DNA of 64,000 bases from Acidovorax sp. T1 (GTDB lineage: Bacteria; Pseudomonadota; Gammaproteobacteria; Burkholderiales; Burkholderiaceae_C). A model generated the notes under the pieces. It was not told the DNA's origin, did not search any database, and saw nothing but the letters and a program-made list of their open reading frames with translations. This document shows, one piece after another, positions 37,214 to 44,834 of the stretch (its first letter is position 1; the number at the start of each line of letters is the position of its first letter). The stretch spans positions 3,825,001 through 3,889,000 of the forward strand of contig NZ_CP021648.1 of assembly GCF_002176815.1 (NCBI RefSeq), in the 5' to 3' direction. A program made the position numbers and the translations under genes.

Positions 37214-37921
37214 TCAGTCGCAGGCGCGCAGCGGCTTGCCCGCCAAGGCGGGGCGCAGGGCATCGAGCTGGGCGCGCAGCGCGTCGTTCACGGCCGGCAG
37301 GTGCAGCGTGAAACCCTGGGCCTCGGCGCGCTCCACCACCACCTTGGCGGTGCGCACGCCCTGGTTGCCCAGCGTGGCCAGTGCCCGCTGGGCGGCTTCT
37401 TCGGTGGCAAAACGGCCCAGCGACAGGCCCGGCTCCAGCGCCGGGTTGTTGGGGCGGTCGTAGGGCAGCTTGCGGGCGCGCAGCTCGGCGCGCTTTTTGG
37501 CGAGGGCCTCGTCGTCGGCAAAGCGCCCCATGTAAACCATCCAGCGTCCGGGAATGGTGCTCGATTCCAGGCTCCAGCTGCCCTGCGGCAGCGCGGCAGC
37601 GGCAGCGCGCACGGCGTTGGCCTGGGGCGCATCCAGCAGACCGGCCTGCAAGCACACCGTGGCGGATGCAGGCGCGGATGCCGATGATGCGGCGGACGCA
37701 GGTGTGGACGCGGGCCCTGCGGGTGCCTCACTGGCGGGCGCTGGCGGGGTGGCATCCTGGGCCTGCAGGATGCGCAGCGTCTCGGGGCGGATCTGCTGCG
37801 CCAGGCGGTGCGGCTCGGACTGCTCGACCGGCGCCAGCCCCCAGGCGCGCAGCCAGCCTTGCGACCACGCGTAATAGCCGGCATTGGCCAGCAGCAGGGC
37901 GATGACGGCAAGGCGCAGCAT
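37214..37921 (-). CDS. SPOR-domain membrane protein
   Basis: The 235-residue protein has one N-terminal membrane helix (residues 3-21), an Ala/Pro/Ser-rich periplasmic linker (about 57-90) and a SPOR-type domain at about 125-200. The domain includes RWMVYMGRFADDEALAKKRAEL and LSLGRFATEEAAQRALATL. SPOR domains bind peptidoglycan stripped of stem peptides, often at division sites. It lies 12 bases downstream of birA and is probably co-transcribed. Specific role unknown. Confidence 0.85.
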   Translation of the reverse strand: MLRLAVIALLLANAGYYAWSQGWLRAWGLAPVEQSEPHRLAQQIRPETLRILQAQDATPPAPASEAPAGPASTPASAASSASAPASATVCLQAGLLDAPQANAVRAAAAALPQGSWSLESSTIPGRWMVYMGRFADDEALAKKRAELRARKLPYDRPNNPALEPGLSLGRFATEEAAQRALATLGNQGVRTAKVVVERAEAQGFTLHLPAVNDALRAQLDALRPALAGKPLRACD

Positions 37922-37933
37922 CGGGCAAGTCTC

Positions 37934-38872
37934 TCAATGGGGGCGCGTGGCCGCGGGCCGCACGCTGATTTCAGAACTGGTGATGGCCTGCATGCCCTGC
38001 GCGGTGTGCACCAGCAGCGCGCCGTCTTCGGCCACGCCATGGGCCGTGCCGGCTTGCCCATCGCTCAGCGCCACGGCCCGGCCCTGCAGCACGTCGCGCC
38101 TGGCAAAGCGCGCCTGCATGGGGGCAAAGCCATAGGTTTCAAACGACTGCAGCATGGCCACCAGCGGCGCCGCGATGCGCAGAAGGGCCGTGGGCGCGTC
38201 CAGGCCGGGTTCCACGTCCTGCAGGCTGCCGGGCGGCATGCTCAGGCCCTCGGCGCTGCGCGGCAGCACATTGATGCCAATGCCCACCACCACATAGCGG
38301 GCGCTGGAGGTGCGGGCCGTGGCAGCCGCGTGGGGCGTGACAAAGCTGGCGGTCTCCACCAGGATGCCGCCCAGCTTGCGCTCGCCGCCCGCGCCGCCCA
38401 GCCACAGGTCGTTGGGCCACTTGAGGCCAATGCGGGCTGGCTGGTCGCTACCCACGGCAGGCAACACGGGTTGCAGGCTCTCGGCCACGCTCACGCCCAC
38501 GGCGAGCGACAAACCGGACCAGTCCTGGGGCTCCAGCGGCAGGCCCAAGGACATCATGAGCGATGGCATGGCCCCCACGCTTGCCGCTTCGCCTGCGGCG
38601 CGGCCCCCCAAGGGGGCCTTCGCAGCTTGGGGCGGCCCGGCGCTGCTCACGTCCACACCGCTTTGCCACACCCGCCCCAGCCGCCCGCGCCCGGCGGTCT
38701 GCTGCTCGGCCACCAACAGGGTGGGCTCGTGCTGGCCGTTGCGCGCACGGCGCATCAGCTCGGTGTTGGTGGAGTCGATGGTGGGCAGCACCTCGACGGT
38801 AAAGCCCGGCAGCAGCGGTGACACTGCCTCCCAAATGGCCTCGGCCGGCCAGCGGATGGGGGCGGCGCTCAC
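37934..38872 (-). CDS. birA: Biotin-protein ligase (biotin-[acetyl-CoA carboxylase] ligase)
   Basis: Attaches biotin to the carrier subunit of acetyl-CoA carboxylase. The 312-residue protein lacks the N-terminal HTH of E. coli BirA, so it cannot be a repressor. Visible motifs are TIDSTNTELMRRA, QQTAGRGRLGRVW, and LKWPNDLWLGG. Between the GRGR loop and the next strand (normally about 10 residues) sits an insert of about 25 residues rich in Pro, Ala and Gly, coming from the GC-rich repeat. The GTG start at 38872 overlaps the SET gene stop (GTGA), so translation is coupled. Confidence 0.92.
   Translation of the reverse strand: MSAAPIRWPAEAIWEAVSPLLPGFTVEVLPTIDSTNTELMRRARNGQHEPTLLVAEQQTAGRGRLGRVWQSGVDVSSAGPPQAAKAPLGGRAAGEAASVGAMPSLMMSLGLPLEPQDWSGLSLAVGVSVAESLQPVLPAVGSDQPARIGLKWPNDLWLGGAGGERKLGGILVETASFVTPHAAATARTSSARYVVVGIGINVLPRSAEGLSMPPGSLQDVEPGLDAPTALLRIAAPLVAMLQSFETYGFAPMQARFARRDVLQGRAVALSDGQAGTAHGVAEDGALLVHTAQGMQAITSSEISVRPAATRPH
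38578..38640 (-). repeat. GC-rich repeat embedded in the birA coding frame
   Basis: On the minus strand CCCCAAGCTGCGAAGGCCCCCTTGGGGGGCCGCGCCGCAGGCGAAGCGG contains the same CCCCC(A/T)(A/T)GGGGG palindrome with flanking GCGAAG blocks as the element at 34378-34446. It is read in frame and adds residues around PPQAAKAPLGGRAAGEAAS. Confidence 0.7.
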
Positions 38873-39459
38873 TGGCTGCGGCCTCGCGGCTTGGCCTTCC
38901 GAGGAGCCTCAGCGGCCTTGGTAGCTTTAGAGGAAGACGGCTTGGACGGCGGCAACGGCACCGGCGGCGCCCAGCCGCGCTTGGGCGCCAGCAGCGTGCC
39001 CCGGCAGTTGGTGCTGCCGCACCAGCAGGGGTATTCGGCCTTGAGCTTCTTGGTGTAGCGCTCTTCGATGATCAGGCCGTAGTCGTAGTTCAGCTCTTCG
39101 CCCGCCTTGATATTGCGCAGCGCGGTGATGAAAATGCGGCCGTCCCGCTCGTCGGCGTAGCAGTTGGGGTTGCAGCTGTGGTTGATCCAGCGTGAGGAGT
39201 TGCCGCCGAACTTGGCATCAATCACATGGTCTTCATCGACATGAAAGTAGAACGTGTGGTTGGGTTGCAGGGGGTCGTGCGGGTGGCGGTCCTGCGCCTC
39301 CTGCCAGCCAATCACTTCGCCAGTGTATTCGACAAGGACTTCGCCCTCTGCAATATCCTGCACGGCAAAAACGCCCTTGCCGTGCACGCCCGAGCGCCGG
39401 GTCTGAATGCGACGGCCCTGCGTGGGGGTTGGGGTTGCAGGCGGTGCGGTGCGGGGCAT
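38869..39459 (-). CDS. SET-domain protein lysine methyltransferase
   Basis: A 196-residue protein that is almost only a SET domain. GKGVFAVQDIAEGEVLVEYTGEVI covers residues 28-50, the SAM-binding and knot motif RWINHSCNPNC is at 90-100, and the catalytic ELNYDYG is at 122-128. A post-SET zinc motif CWCGSTNCRGTLL is at 145-157. The Cys-rich post-SET and all key residues are intact, so activity on a lysine is expected. The basic C-terminal tail (KATKAAEAPRKAKPRGRSQ) may bind nucleic acid. It is divergent from topB and overlaps birA by four bases. ATG at 39459 is chosen over the frame to 39639. Target protein unknown. Confidence 0.9.
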   Translation of the reverse strand: MPRTAPPATPTPTQGRRIQTRRSGVHGKGVFAVQDIAEGEVLVEYTGEVIGWQEAQDRHPHDPLQPNHTFYFHVDEDHVIDAKFGGNSSRWINHSCNPNCYADERDGRIFITALRNIKAGEELNYDYGLIIEERYTKKLKAEYPCWCGSTNCRGTLLAPKRGWAPPVPLPPSKPSSSKATKAAEAPRKAKPRGRSQ

Positions 39460-39481
39460 GGCAAAAACTCTGTTAACTTGA

Positions 39482-39514
39482 ATATGCACACATGCGCGTG
39501 CGCGTGTACGCGTG
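39482..39514. other. 33-bp perfect alternating purine-pyrimidine tract (Z-DNA-prone)
   Basis: From 39482 to 39514 every step alternates purine and pyrimidine, mostly CA/TG and CG steps. It lies in the 119-base region between the divergent SET and topB starts. Such tracts flip to Z-DNA under negative supercoiling. Confidence 0.8.
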
Positions 39515-39578
39515 AGGCAACGAATTGTAGAAGCGACCGGCCGGATGCCGGACAGCCAGACTGGCGAGAAACCAAAAA

Positions 39579-42491
39579 ATGACCAAGACCCTGGTAATTG
39601 CAGAAAAACCTTCAGTGGCGCAAGACATCGTGCGCGCACTGACCCCCGTGGCCGGCAAGTTTGACAAGCACGAAGACCACTTCGAGAACGAGCGCTATGT
39701 AGTCACCAGCGCCGTCGGCCACCTGGTGGAAATCCAGGCGCCCGAAGCGTTCGACGTGAAGCGCGGCAAGTGGAGCTTTGCCCACCTGCCCGTGATCCCG
39801 CCGTACTTTGACCTGAAGCCCGTGGACAAGACCAAGAGCCGCCTGAACGCGGTGGTCAAGCAGGCCAAGCGCAAGGACGTGACGCAGCTCATCAACGCCT
39901 GTGACGCGGGCCGCGAGGGCGAGTTGATCTTTCGCCTGATCGAGCAGTACGCCGGCGGCAGCAAGCCGCTGGGCAAACCCGTCAAGCGCCTGTGGCTGCA
40001 GTCCATGACGCCCCAGGCCATCCGCGACGGCTTTGACGCCCTGCGCACCGAGCAGCAGATGGCCGGCCTGGCCAGCGCCGCGCGCAGCCGCTCCGAGGCC
40101 GACTGGCTGGTGGGCATCAACGGCACGCGCGCCATGACGGCGTTCAACTCGCGCGACGGCGGCTTCTTTTTGACCACCGTGGGCCGGGTGCAGACGCCCA
40201 CGCTGTCGCTGGTGGTGGAGCGCGAAGAAAAAATCCGCAAGTTCGTGAGCCGCGACTACTGGGAAATCCACGCCACCTTTGGCGCGCAGGCCGGTGAATA
40301 CCCCGCCAAGTGGTTCGACCCGAAGTGGAAGAAAGGCGAGGATGTGGAGATGCGTGCCGACCGCGTGTGGTCCGCCGCCGAAGCCACGGCCATTGCCAAC
40401 GCCGTGCGCGGCAAGCAGGCCACGGTCACCGAAGAGAGCAAGCCCACCACACAGGCATCGCCCCTGCTGTTCGACCTGACCAGCCTGCAGCGCGAGGCCA
40501 ACGGCAAGTTCGGCTTTAGCGCCAAGACCACGCTGGCCCTGGCGCAAAGCCTGTACGAGCGCCACAAGGCCCTGACCTACCCGCGTACCGACTCGCGCGC
40601 GCTGCCCGAAGACTATTTGCCAGTGGCCAAGCAGACCTTCGAGATGCTGGCCGATGTCCAGTCGCATGGCATGCGCCACCTGGCGCCGCACGCGCTCACG
40701 GCGCTGAACAACAACTACGTGCGCCCGTCCAAGCGCATTTTCGACAACAGCAAGGTGAGCGACCACTTCGCCATCATCCCCACGCTGCAGGCGCCCAGTG
40801 GTTTATCGGAAGCCGAGCAAAAGCTGTACGACCTGGTCGTGCGCCGCTTCATGGCGGTGTTCTTCCCGAGTGCCGAATACACCGTGACCACCCGCATTTC
40901 GACAGTGACCCCGCACAGCTTCAAGACCGAAGGCAAGGTGCTGGTCAAACCCGGCTGGCTGGCCATCTACGGCAAGGAAGCGGCCGATGAAGTAGAAGGC
41001 GGCAAGGACGGCGACAAGGGCCAGAACCTGGTGCCCGTGCAACCCGGCGAGATGGTCAACACCCTGCAAGTGGACCCCAAGGGCCTCAAGACCAAGCCGC
41101 CCGCACGCTACTCTGAAGCCACGCTGCTGGGCGCCATGGAAAGCGCCGGCAAGCAGATCGACGACGAAGAACTGCGCTCGGCCATGCAGGAAAAAGGCCT
41201 GGGCACCCCGGCCACGCGCGCGGCCATCATTGAAGGCCTGCTGACCGAAAAATACATGCTGCGCGAAGGCCGCGAGATCATCCCCACGGCCAAGGCCTTC
41301 CAGCTCATGACGCTGCTGCGCGGGCTGGAGGTCGAAGAGCTCTGCCGCGCCGACCTGACCGGCGAGTGGGAGTTCAAGCTCTCGCAAATGGAAAAGGGCC
41401 TGCTCACGCGCGAATCCTTCATGGCCGACATCGCCGCCATGACCGAGCGCATGGTGAAAAAAGCCAAGGAATACGACCGCGACACCATCCCCGGTGATTA
41501 CGCCACGCTCGAATCGCCCTGCCCCAACTGCGGCGGTGTGGTGAAAGAGAACTACCGGCGCTTCGCCTGCGTGGGCAAGGCAGGCAGCGAAGGATGCGGC
41601 TTCAGCTTTGGCAAATCGCCCGCCGGCCGCACCTTTGAAACCGCCGAGGCCAACGCCCTGCTGCGCGACAAGAAAATCGGCCCGCTGGAAGGCTTCCGCT
41701 CCAAGGCGGGCTGGCCCTTCACGTCCGAGATCGTCATCAAATACGACGACGAGGCGCACAACTACAAGCTCGAATTCGACTTTGGCGACGACAAGAAGGG
41801 CGAAGAATCCGGCGAGCTGGTGGAGTTTGCCGACGCCGCGCTGGGCCCCTGCCCCATCTGCGGCTCGGAAGTGCACGAGCACGGCAGCAACTACGTGTGC
41901 AGCAAGGCCGTGCCCACCGCCGCGCAGCCCACGCCCAGCTGCACCTTCAAGAGCGGCAAGATCATCCTGCAGCAGCCCGTGGAACGCGAGCAAATGCAAA
42001 AGCTGCTGGCCACCGGCAAGACCGATCTGCTCGACAAGTTTGTCAGCATGCGCACCCGCCGCGCCTTCAAGGCCCACCTGGCGTGGGACAAGGAGGCGGG
42101 CAAGGTCAACTTTGAGTTTGCGCCCAGCAAGTTCCCGCCGCGCCCCGGCGCCGCTTCAAAAACAATAGCTACTAGCGCAGGCAGGACAAACGCTGCAGCC
42201 AAAAAGACCACAAAACCCGCCGCCGCAAAGAAAGCCCCGGCCACCAAGGCACCGCGCAAGGCAGCCGCCGGCAAGGCCCCCAGCGCCGCCCTGGCCGCAG
42301 TGATCGGCAGCGAGCCCGTGGCCCGGCCCGAGGCCGTGAAAAAGATGTGGGAATACATCAAGGCCCACAACCTGCAAGACCCCAAGGACAAGCGCACCAT
42401 CGTCGCCGACGACAAGCTGCGCGCCGTGTTCGGCAAGGACAGCGCGGGTATGTTCGAGCTGGCAGGCATCCTGGGCCAGCACCTGGGCTGA
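39579..42491 (+). CDS. topB: DNA topoisomerase III with C-terminal SWIB domain
   Basis: Type IA topoisomerase that decatenates and relaxes DNA; 970 residues against 653 in E. coli TopB. TOPRIM motifs are VIAEKPSVAQ (6-15) and DAGREGELIFR near 108. Catalytic Tyr334 lies in LTYPRTDSR. Two zinc-ribbon-like Cys clusters follow (CPNCGGVVKEN... and CPICGSEVHEH...C). A Lys/Ala/Pro-rich H1-like linker (about 868-905) leads to a SWIB/MDM2 domain at about 913-970 (PEAVKKMWEYIKAHNLQDP, IVADDKLRAVFGKD). Part of the linker (42160-42210) resembles the dispersed repeat. It is divergent from a SET methyltransferase. Confidence 0.94.
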   Translation: MTKTLVIAEKPSVAQDIVRALTPVAGKFDKHEDHFENERYVVTSAVGHLVEIQAPEAFDVKRGKWSFAHLPVIPPYFDLKPVDKTKSRLNAVVKQAKRKDVTQLINACDAGREGELIFRLIEQYAGGSKPLGKPVKRLWLQSMTPQAIRDGFDALRTEQQMAGLASAARSRSEADWLVGINGTRAMTAFNSRDGGFFLTTVGRVQTPTLSLVVEREEKIRKFVSRDYWEIHATFGAQAGEYPAKWFDPKWKKGEDVEMRADRVWSAAEATAIANAVRGKQATVTEESKPTTQASPLLFDLTSLQREANGKFGFSAKTTLALAQSLYERHKALTYPRTDSRALPEDYLPVAKQTFEMLADVQSHGMRHLAPHALTALNNNYVRPSKRIFDNSKVSDHFAIIPTLQAPSGLSEAEQKLYDLVVRRFMAVFFPSAEYTVTTRISTVTPHSFKTEGKVLVKPGWLAIYGKEAADEVEGGKDGDKGQNLVPVQPGEMVNTLQVDPKGLKTKPPARYSEATLLGAMESAGKQIDDEELRSAMQEKGLGTPATRAAIIEGLLTEKYMLREGREIIPTAKAFQLMTLLRGLEVEELCRADLTGEWEFKLSQMEKGLLTRESFMADIAAMTERMVKKAKEYDRDTIPGDYATLESPCPNCGGVVKENYRRFACVGKAGSEGCGFSFGKSPAGRTFETAEANALLRDKKIGPLEGFRSKAGWPFTSEIVIKYDDEAHNYKLEFDFGDDKKGEESGELVEFADAALGPCPICGSEVHEHGSNYVCSKAVPTAAQPTPSCTFKSGKIILQQPVEREQMQKLLATGKTDLLDKFVSMRTRRAFKAHLAWDKEAGKVNFEFAPSKFPPRPGAASKTIATSAGRTNAAAKKTTKPAAAKKAPATKAPRKAAAGKAPSAALAAVIGSEPVARPEAVKKMWEYIKAHNLQDPKDKRTIVADDKLRAVFGKDSAGMFELAGILGQHLG
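42160..42210 (+). repeat. Degenerate dispersed repeat inside topB
   Basis: TCAAAAACAATAGCTACTAGCGCAGGCAGGACAAACGCTGCAGCCAAAAAGA follows the family order (AATAGCTnCTAGCGC, loop, GCGCT-like arm, GCAGCCAAAAA). It encodes part of the linker before the SWIB domain (SKTIATSAGRTNAAAKKT). Confidence 0.6.
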
Positions 42492-42545
42492 GCGGCACCC
42501 GCGTGACACGGCCTGTCACCCGCATGGGCTAAGCTGGGGCATCGC

Positions 42546-43358
42546 GTGTCCACACGCTTTGCCCAGCCCAACGCCCTCGCCATGCCACTGCAGCAACACC
42601 ATCACACGCCTTCCGGCGGTTCGTCCCGCACCCTGCCCTTTGCCGGCGTCACCAACTTCCGCGACCTGGGCGGCTACACCGGCCATGGCGGTCGGCAGGT
42701 GCAATGGCGGCGGCTCTTTCGCTCCGACCACCTGGCGGGCCTCACCGCGCAAGACCAGGCCCTGCTGGCCAATCTGGGCGTGGCCCGCGCGGTGGACTTT
42801 CGCGGCCGCGCCGAAAGCGCCGCCAACGCCTACACCCTGCCCGGCGTGGCCTACCACCCGCTCGCCATCGAACCCACCGTGGTGCAGCGCGCGCTCGAGT
42901 TGCAACGCACCGGCCGCCAGCTCACCGCGCAAGACGCCGTGGCGCTGATGCAGGAAACCTACCGCGGCTTTGTGCACGACAACGCCCCGCGCTTTGCCGA
43001 ACTGTTTCGCCTGCTGCTGGCCAGCGACGCGCCCACCGTCATCCACTGCACCGCCGGCAAAGACCGCACCGGCTTTGCCGCCGCCCTCATCCTGCTCACC
43101 CTGGGCGTGCCGCGCGACGTGGTCATGCACGACTACCTGCTCACCAACGCGCTTTACCAGCGCCCGCCCGGCATGGGCAGCCACGCGCCAGAGGAAGTGC
43201 TGCGCGTGCTGTGGCGCGTACAAGAGGACTTTCTGGACGCCGCGTTGCACAAGGTAGACACCGAGTTCGGCGGCCTGCAGGCGTATTTGGTGGACGTGCT
43301 GGGGGTGAATGCCGCTGCGCAACGGGAGCTTGCGATGCGGTATCTGCAGGCAGCGTGA
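42546..43358 (+). CDS. Tyrosine/dual-specificity phosphatase family protein
   Basis: The 270-residue protein has the P-loop HCTAGKDRTG (167-176, CX5R with Cys168 and Arg174) and an N-terminal FRDLGGY and RLFRSDHL, typical of bacterial PTPLP/Y_phosphatase3 proteins. These act on phosphotyrosine or phosphoinositides; there is no signal peptide. Start is a GTG at 42546, with ATG at 42582 as an alternative. It lies 54 bases after topB, possibly in the same transcript. Substrate unknown. Confidence 0.88.
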   Translation: MSTRFAQPNALAMPLQQHHHTPSGGSSRTLPFAGVTNFRDLGGYTGHGGRQVQWRRLFRSDHLAGLTAQDQALLANLGVARAVDFRGRAESAANAYTLPGVAYHPLAIEPTVVQRALELQRTGRQLTAQDAVALMQETYRGFVHDNAPRFAELFRLLLASDAPTVIHCTAGKDRTGFAAALILLTLGVPRDVVMHDYLLTNALYQRPPGMGSHAPEEVLRVLWRVQEDFLDAALHKVDTEFGGLQAYLVDVLGVNAAAQRELAMRYLQAA

Positions 43359-43420
43359 TGCAGTCGATGGCCGTCGCCGGTTGCGTACAACATGCGGCAA
43401 ACTCAAGCCAATATTTGGCA

Positions 43421-43660
43421 ATGTCCATCGCCTCCACCTTTTTGACGGATCGCCAGGCCAAGCTCTTTACCTGGCTGTTCCGCCAATCCACGCGCAGCTT
43501 CACCTCAGCGAGCTGCGTCAGCTGACGGGCCTGGGCAGCGCATCGGTACAAACCGGACTCAACCGGCTCCCGGCGCGCAGTGGCATCTCCATCAGCGACA
43601 TCCTCAAGAGCTACCTCGGCTTGCTGTGCCTGGGCAAGAGTCAAAAGGGCCTGCAGATGC
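43421..43660 (+). pseudogene. Frameshifted remnant of a winged-helix regulator
   Basis: An ATG at 43421 starts MSIASTFLTDRQAKLFTWLF and runs to RSF, where one base of an expected CC is missing (about 43500). The adjacent frame continues LHLSELRQLTGLGSASVQTGLNRL, a clear helix-turn-helix of the small regulators often fused to nucleotidyltransferase domains. After about 43580 similarity fades and no C-terminal domain is found. It is therefore both frameshifted and truncated. It lies just after the phosphatase and before a truncated Fic gene, at the edge of the accessory region. Confidence 0.65.
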
Positions 43661-43800
43661 TGCTGACCAGAAAGCCTTTGCCGCCTGACTGGGCGCGCGT
43701 GCCCCGCGCCACATTGCCTGGCCCATGCGCCCACGTTCTCCAGCTCCAGCTCGCCGAAGGATTTGCGGCGCAGCCAAGCGTTTGGGGAGGGGTTGACTCT

Positions 43801-43860
43801 GCAATTTTGATAGCTGCTCGCGCTTATGCCATAAGCGCTAGCAGCCAATTTACCCCTCAA
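43801..43860 (+). repeat. Dispersed palindromic repeat, copy E
   Basis: ATTTTGATAGCTGCTCGCGCTTATGCCATAAGCGCTAGCAGCCAATTTACCC, with arms TAGCTGCTCGCGCTTAT / ATAAGCGCTAGCAGCC. It overlaps the last codons of the Fic gene, which reads in from the right. Confidence 0.9.
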
Positions 43861-44594
43861 ACATTGGCCGAATCCGCCTCTGCCTCCGGCCACAGCTGCG
43901 GAAACATGAAGCGCAGCGCGTGCTGCGGCAAGCCAAAGCGCACCTTGCCTTGGGGCGAGTCGGACTTGAGCAGGCCGCGTTTGACCAGTGCGCCCAGTGC
44001 GTCGGTGGCGCCCCGGTCGCTCATGCCCAGCATGGCTTTGAATTCGCCGCGCGGCATTTCTTCGCCACTCAAAAACAGGTAGTGCAGGCCGCGCAGGGCC
44101 TCTTGGCGCACGCCCTGTTTGAGCACGGTGGCTTCAAACACCAGGCAGGCTTCGATACGGGTTTTGATGGCCTCAAAGTCCAGCAGGCCGGCCATGAAGC
44201 GGACTTGGTCCAGGCAGGTGTCCAGCACGTAGGTGGCCCATGCAATCAGGGCCTGCTCGCTCAGGTTGCCGCGCCCGTCCAGGTCGCCCCGGCGCAGGCT
44301 GTCGGCGTCGGCCAGCAGCGCGTAGTAGCGCTCGGTGCTACGGGCAAAGCCCCGCAGGGGCGACCACAGCCCGCCGGTGTAGCCCATCGCGGTGAGCCAG
44401 GTGTGGGTGTGCAGCCGCATGACGCGGCCGTTGCCATCGACAAAGGGGTGCACCCAGCCCAGCCGCTGGTGCGCGCAGGCCAACGCTACCAAAGCCGCCT
44501 CGCCACGGCGCACGCCGCCATAGAACGCTGCCCAGCGCTGCAAAAACAGGGGCACAACGGCATGCGCCGGTGCCACATGCTGGCCCACACGCAC
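43857..44594 (-). CDS. Fic-family protein, N-terminally truncated
   Basis: The 245-residue protein contains the AMPylation motif HPFVDGNGRVMR (residues 49-60) intact, and a C-terminal winged helix (MPRGEFKAMLGMSDRGATDALGALVKRG). Full-length relatives have roughly 110-130 more residues ahead of the motif, including the helix with the inhibitory Glu and the flap. Here an in-frame TGA at 44649-44651 stops the frame after about 18 further codons, and only GTG codons serve as starts. It is either a deregulated short Fic protein or, more likely, a decaying gene. It stands next to a frameshifted regulator and a broken repeat. Confidence 0.75.
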   Translation of the reverse strand: MRVGQHVAPAHAVVPLFLQRWAAFYGGVRRGEAALVALACAHQRLGWVHPFVDGNGRVMRLHTHTWLTAMGYTGGLWSPLRGFARSTERYYALLADADSLRRGDLDGRGNLSEQALIAWATYVLDTCLDQVRFMAGLLDFEAIKTRIEACLVFEATVLKQGVRQEALRGLHYLFLSGEEMPRGEFKAMLGMSDRGATDALGALVKRGLLKSDSPQGKVRFGLPQHALRFMFPQLWPEAEADSANV

Positions 44595-44702
44595 GTCGCG
44601 CTGGCGCAGTGCACCGGGGGCGATGGGTAACGCAGTTGCCAGCCAAGATCAGGCGTTGGTTGGCAAGAGGTGATCCAACGCCGGTGCGTGGGGCAAGAGC
44701 TA

Positions 44703-44736
44703 TGGTTTTGATAGCTGCCATCGCTTATGGCCAGAC
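44703..44736 (+). repeat. Half copy of the dispersed repeat, cut after the first arm
   Basis: GGTTTTGATAGCTGCCATCGCTTATGGCC keeps the lead and first arm but the second arm is missing. It marks a likely junction between core sequence and the accessory block to the right. A short palindrome AATTGG-N9-CCAATT (44738-44758) follows immediately. Confidence 0.65.
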
Positions 44737-44834
44737 AAATTGGAATCTGACCCCAATTATCGGGACATCAATGATTAATCCAGTTGTGTCATCATGTAAC
44801 CCATTTTGTTGCGTGATCGACCATAGAGGTTCTT

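Noticed and set aside
44738..44758. AATTGG-N9-CCAATT palindrome as an operator for the CHASE2 operon
   Set aside because: It lies about 80 bases before the start beside a broken repeat and resembles debris from mobile-element ends; no regulator is nearby to support it.
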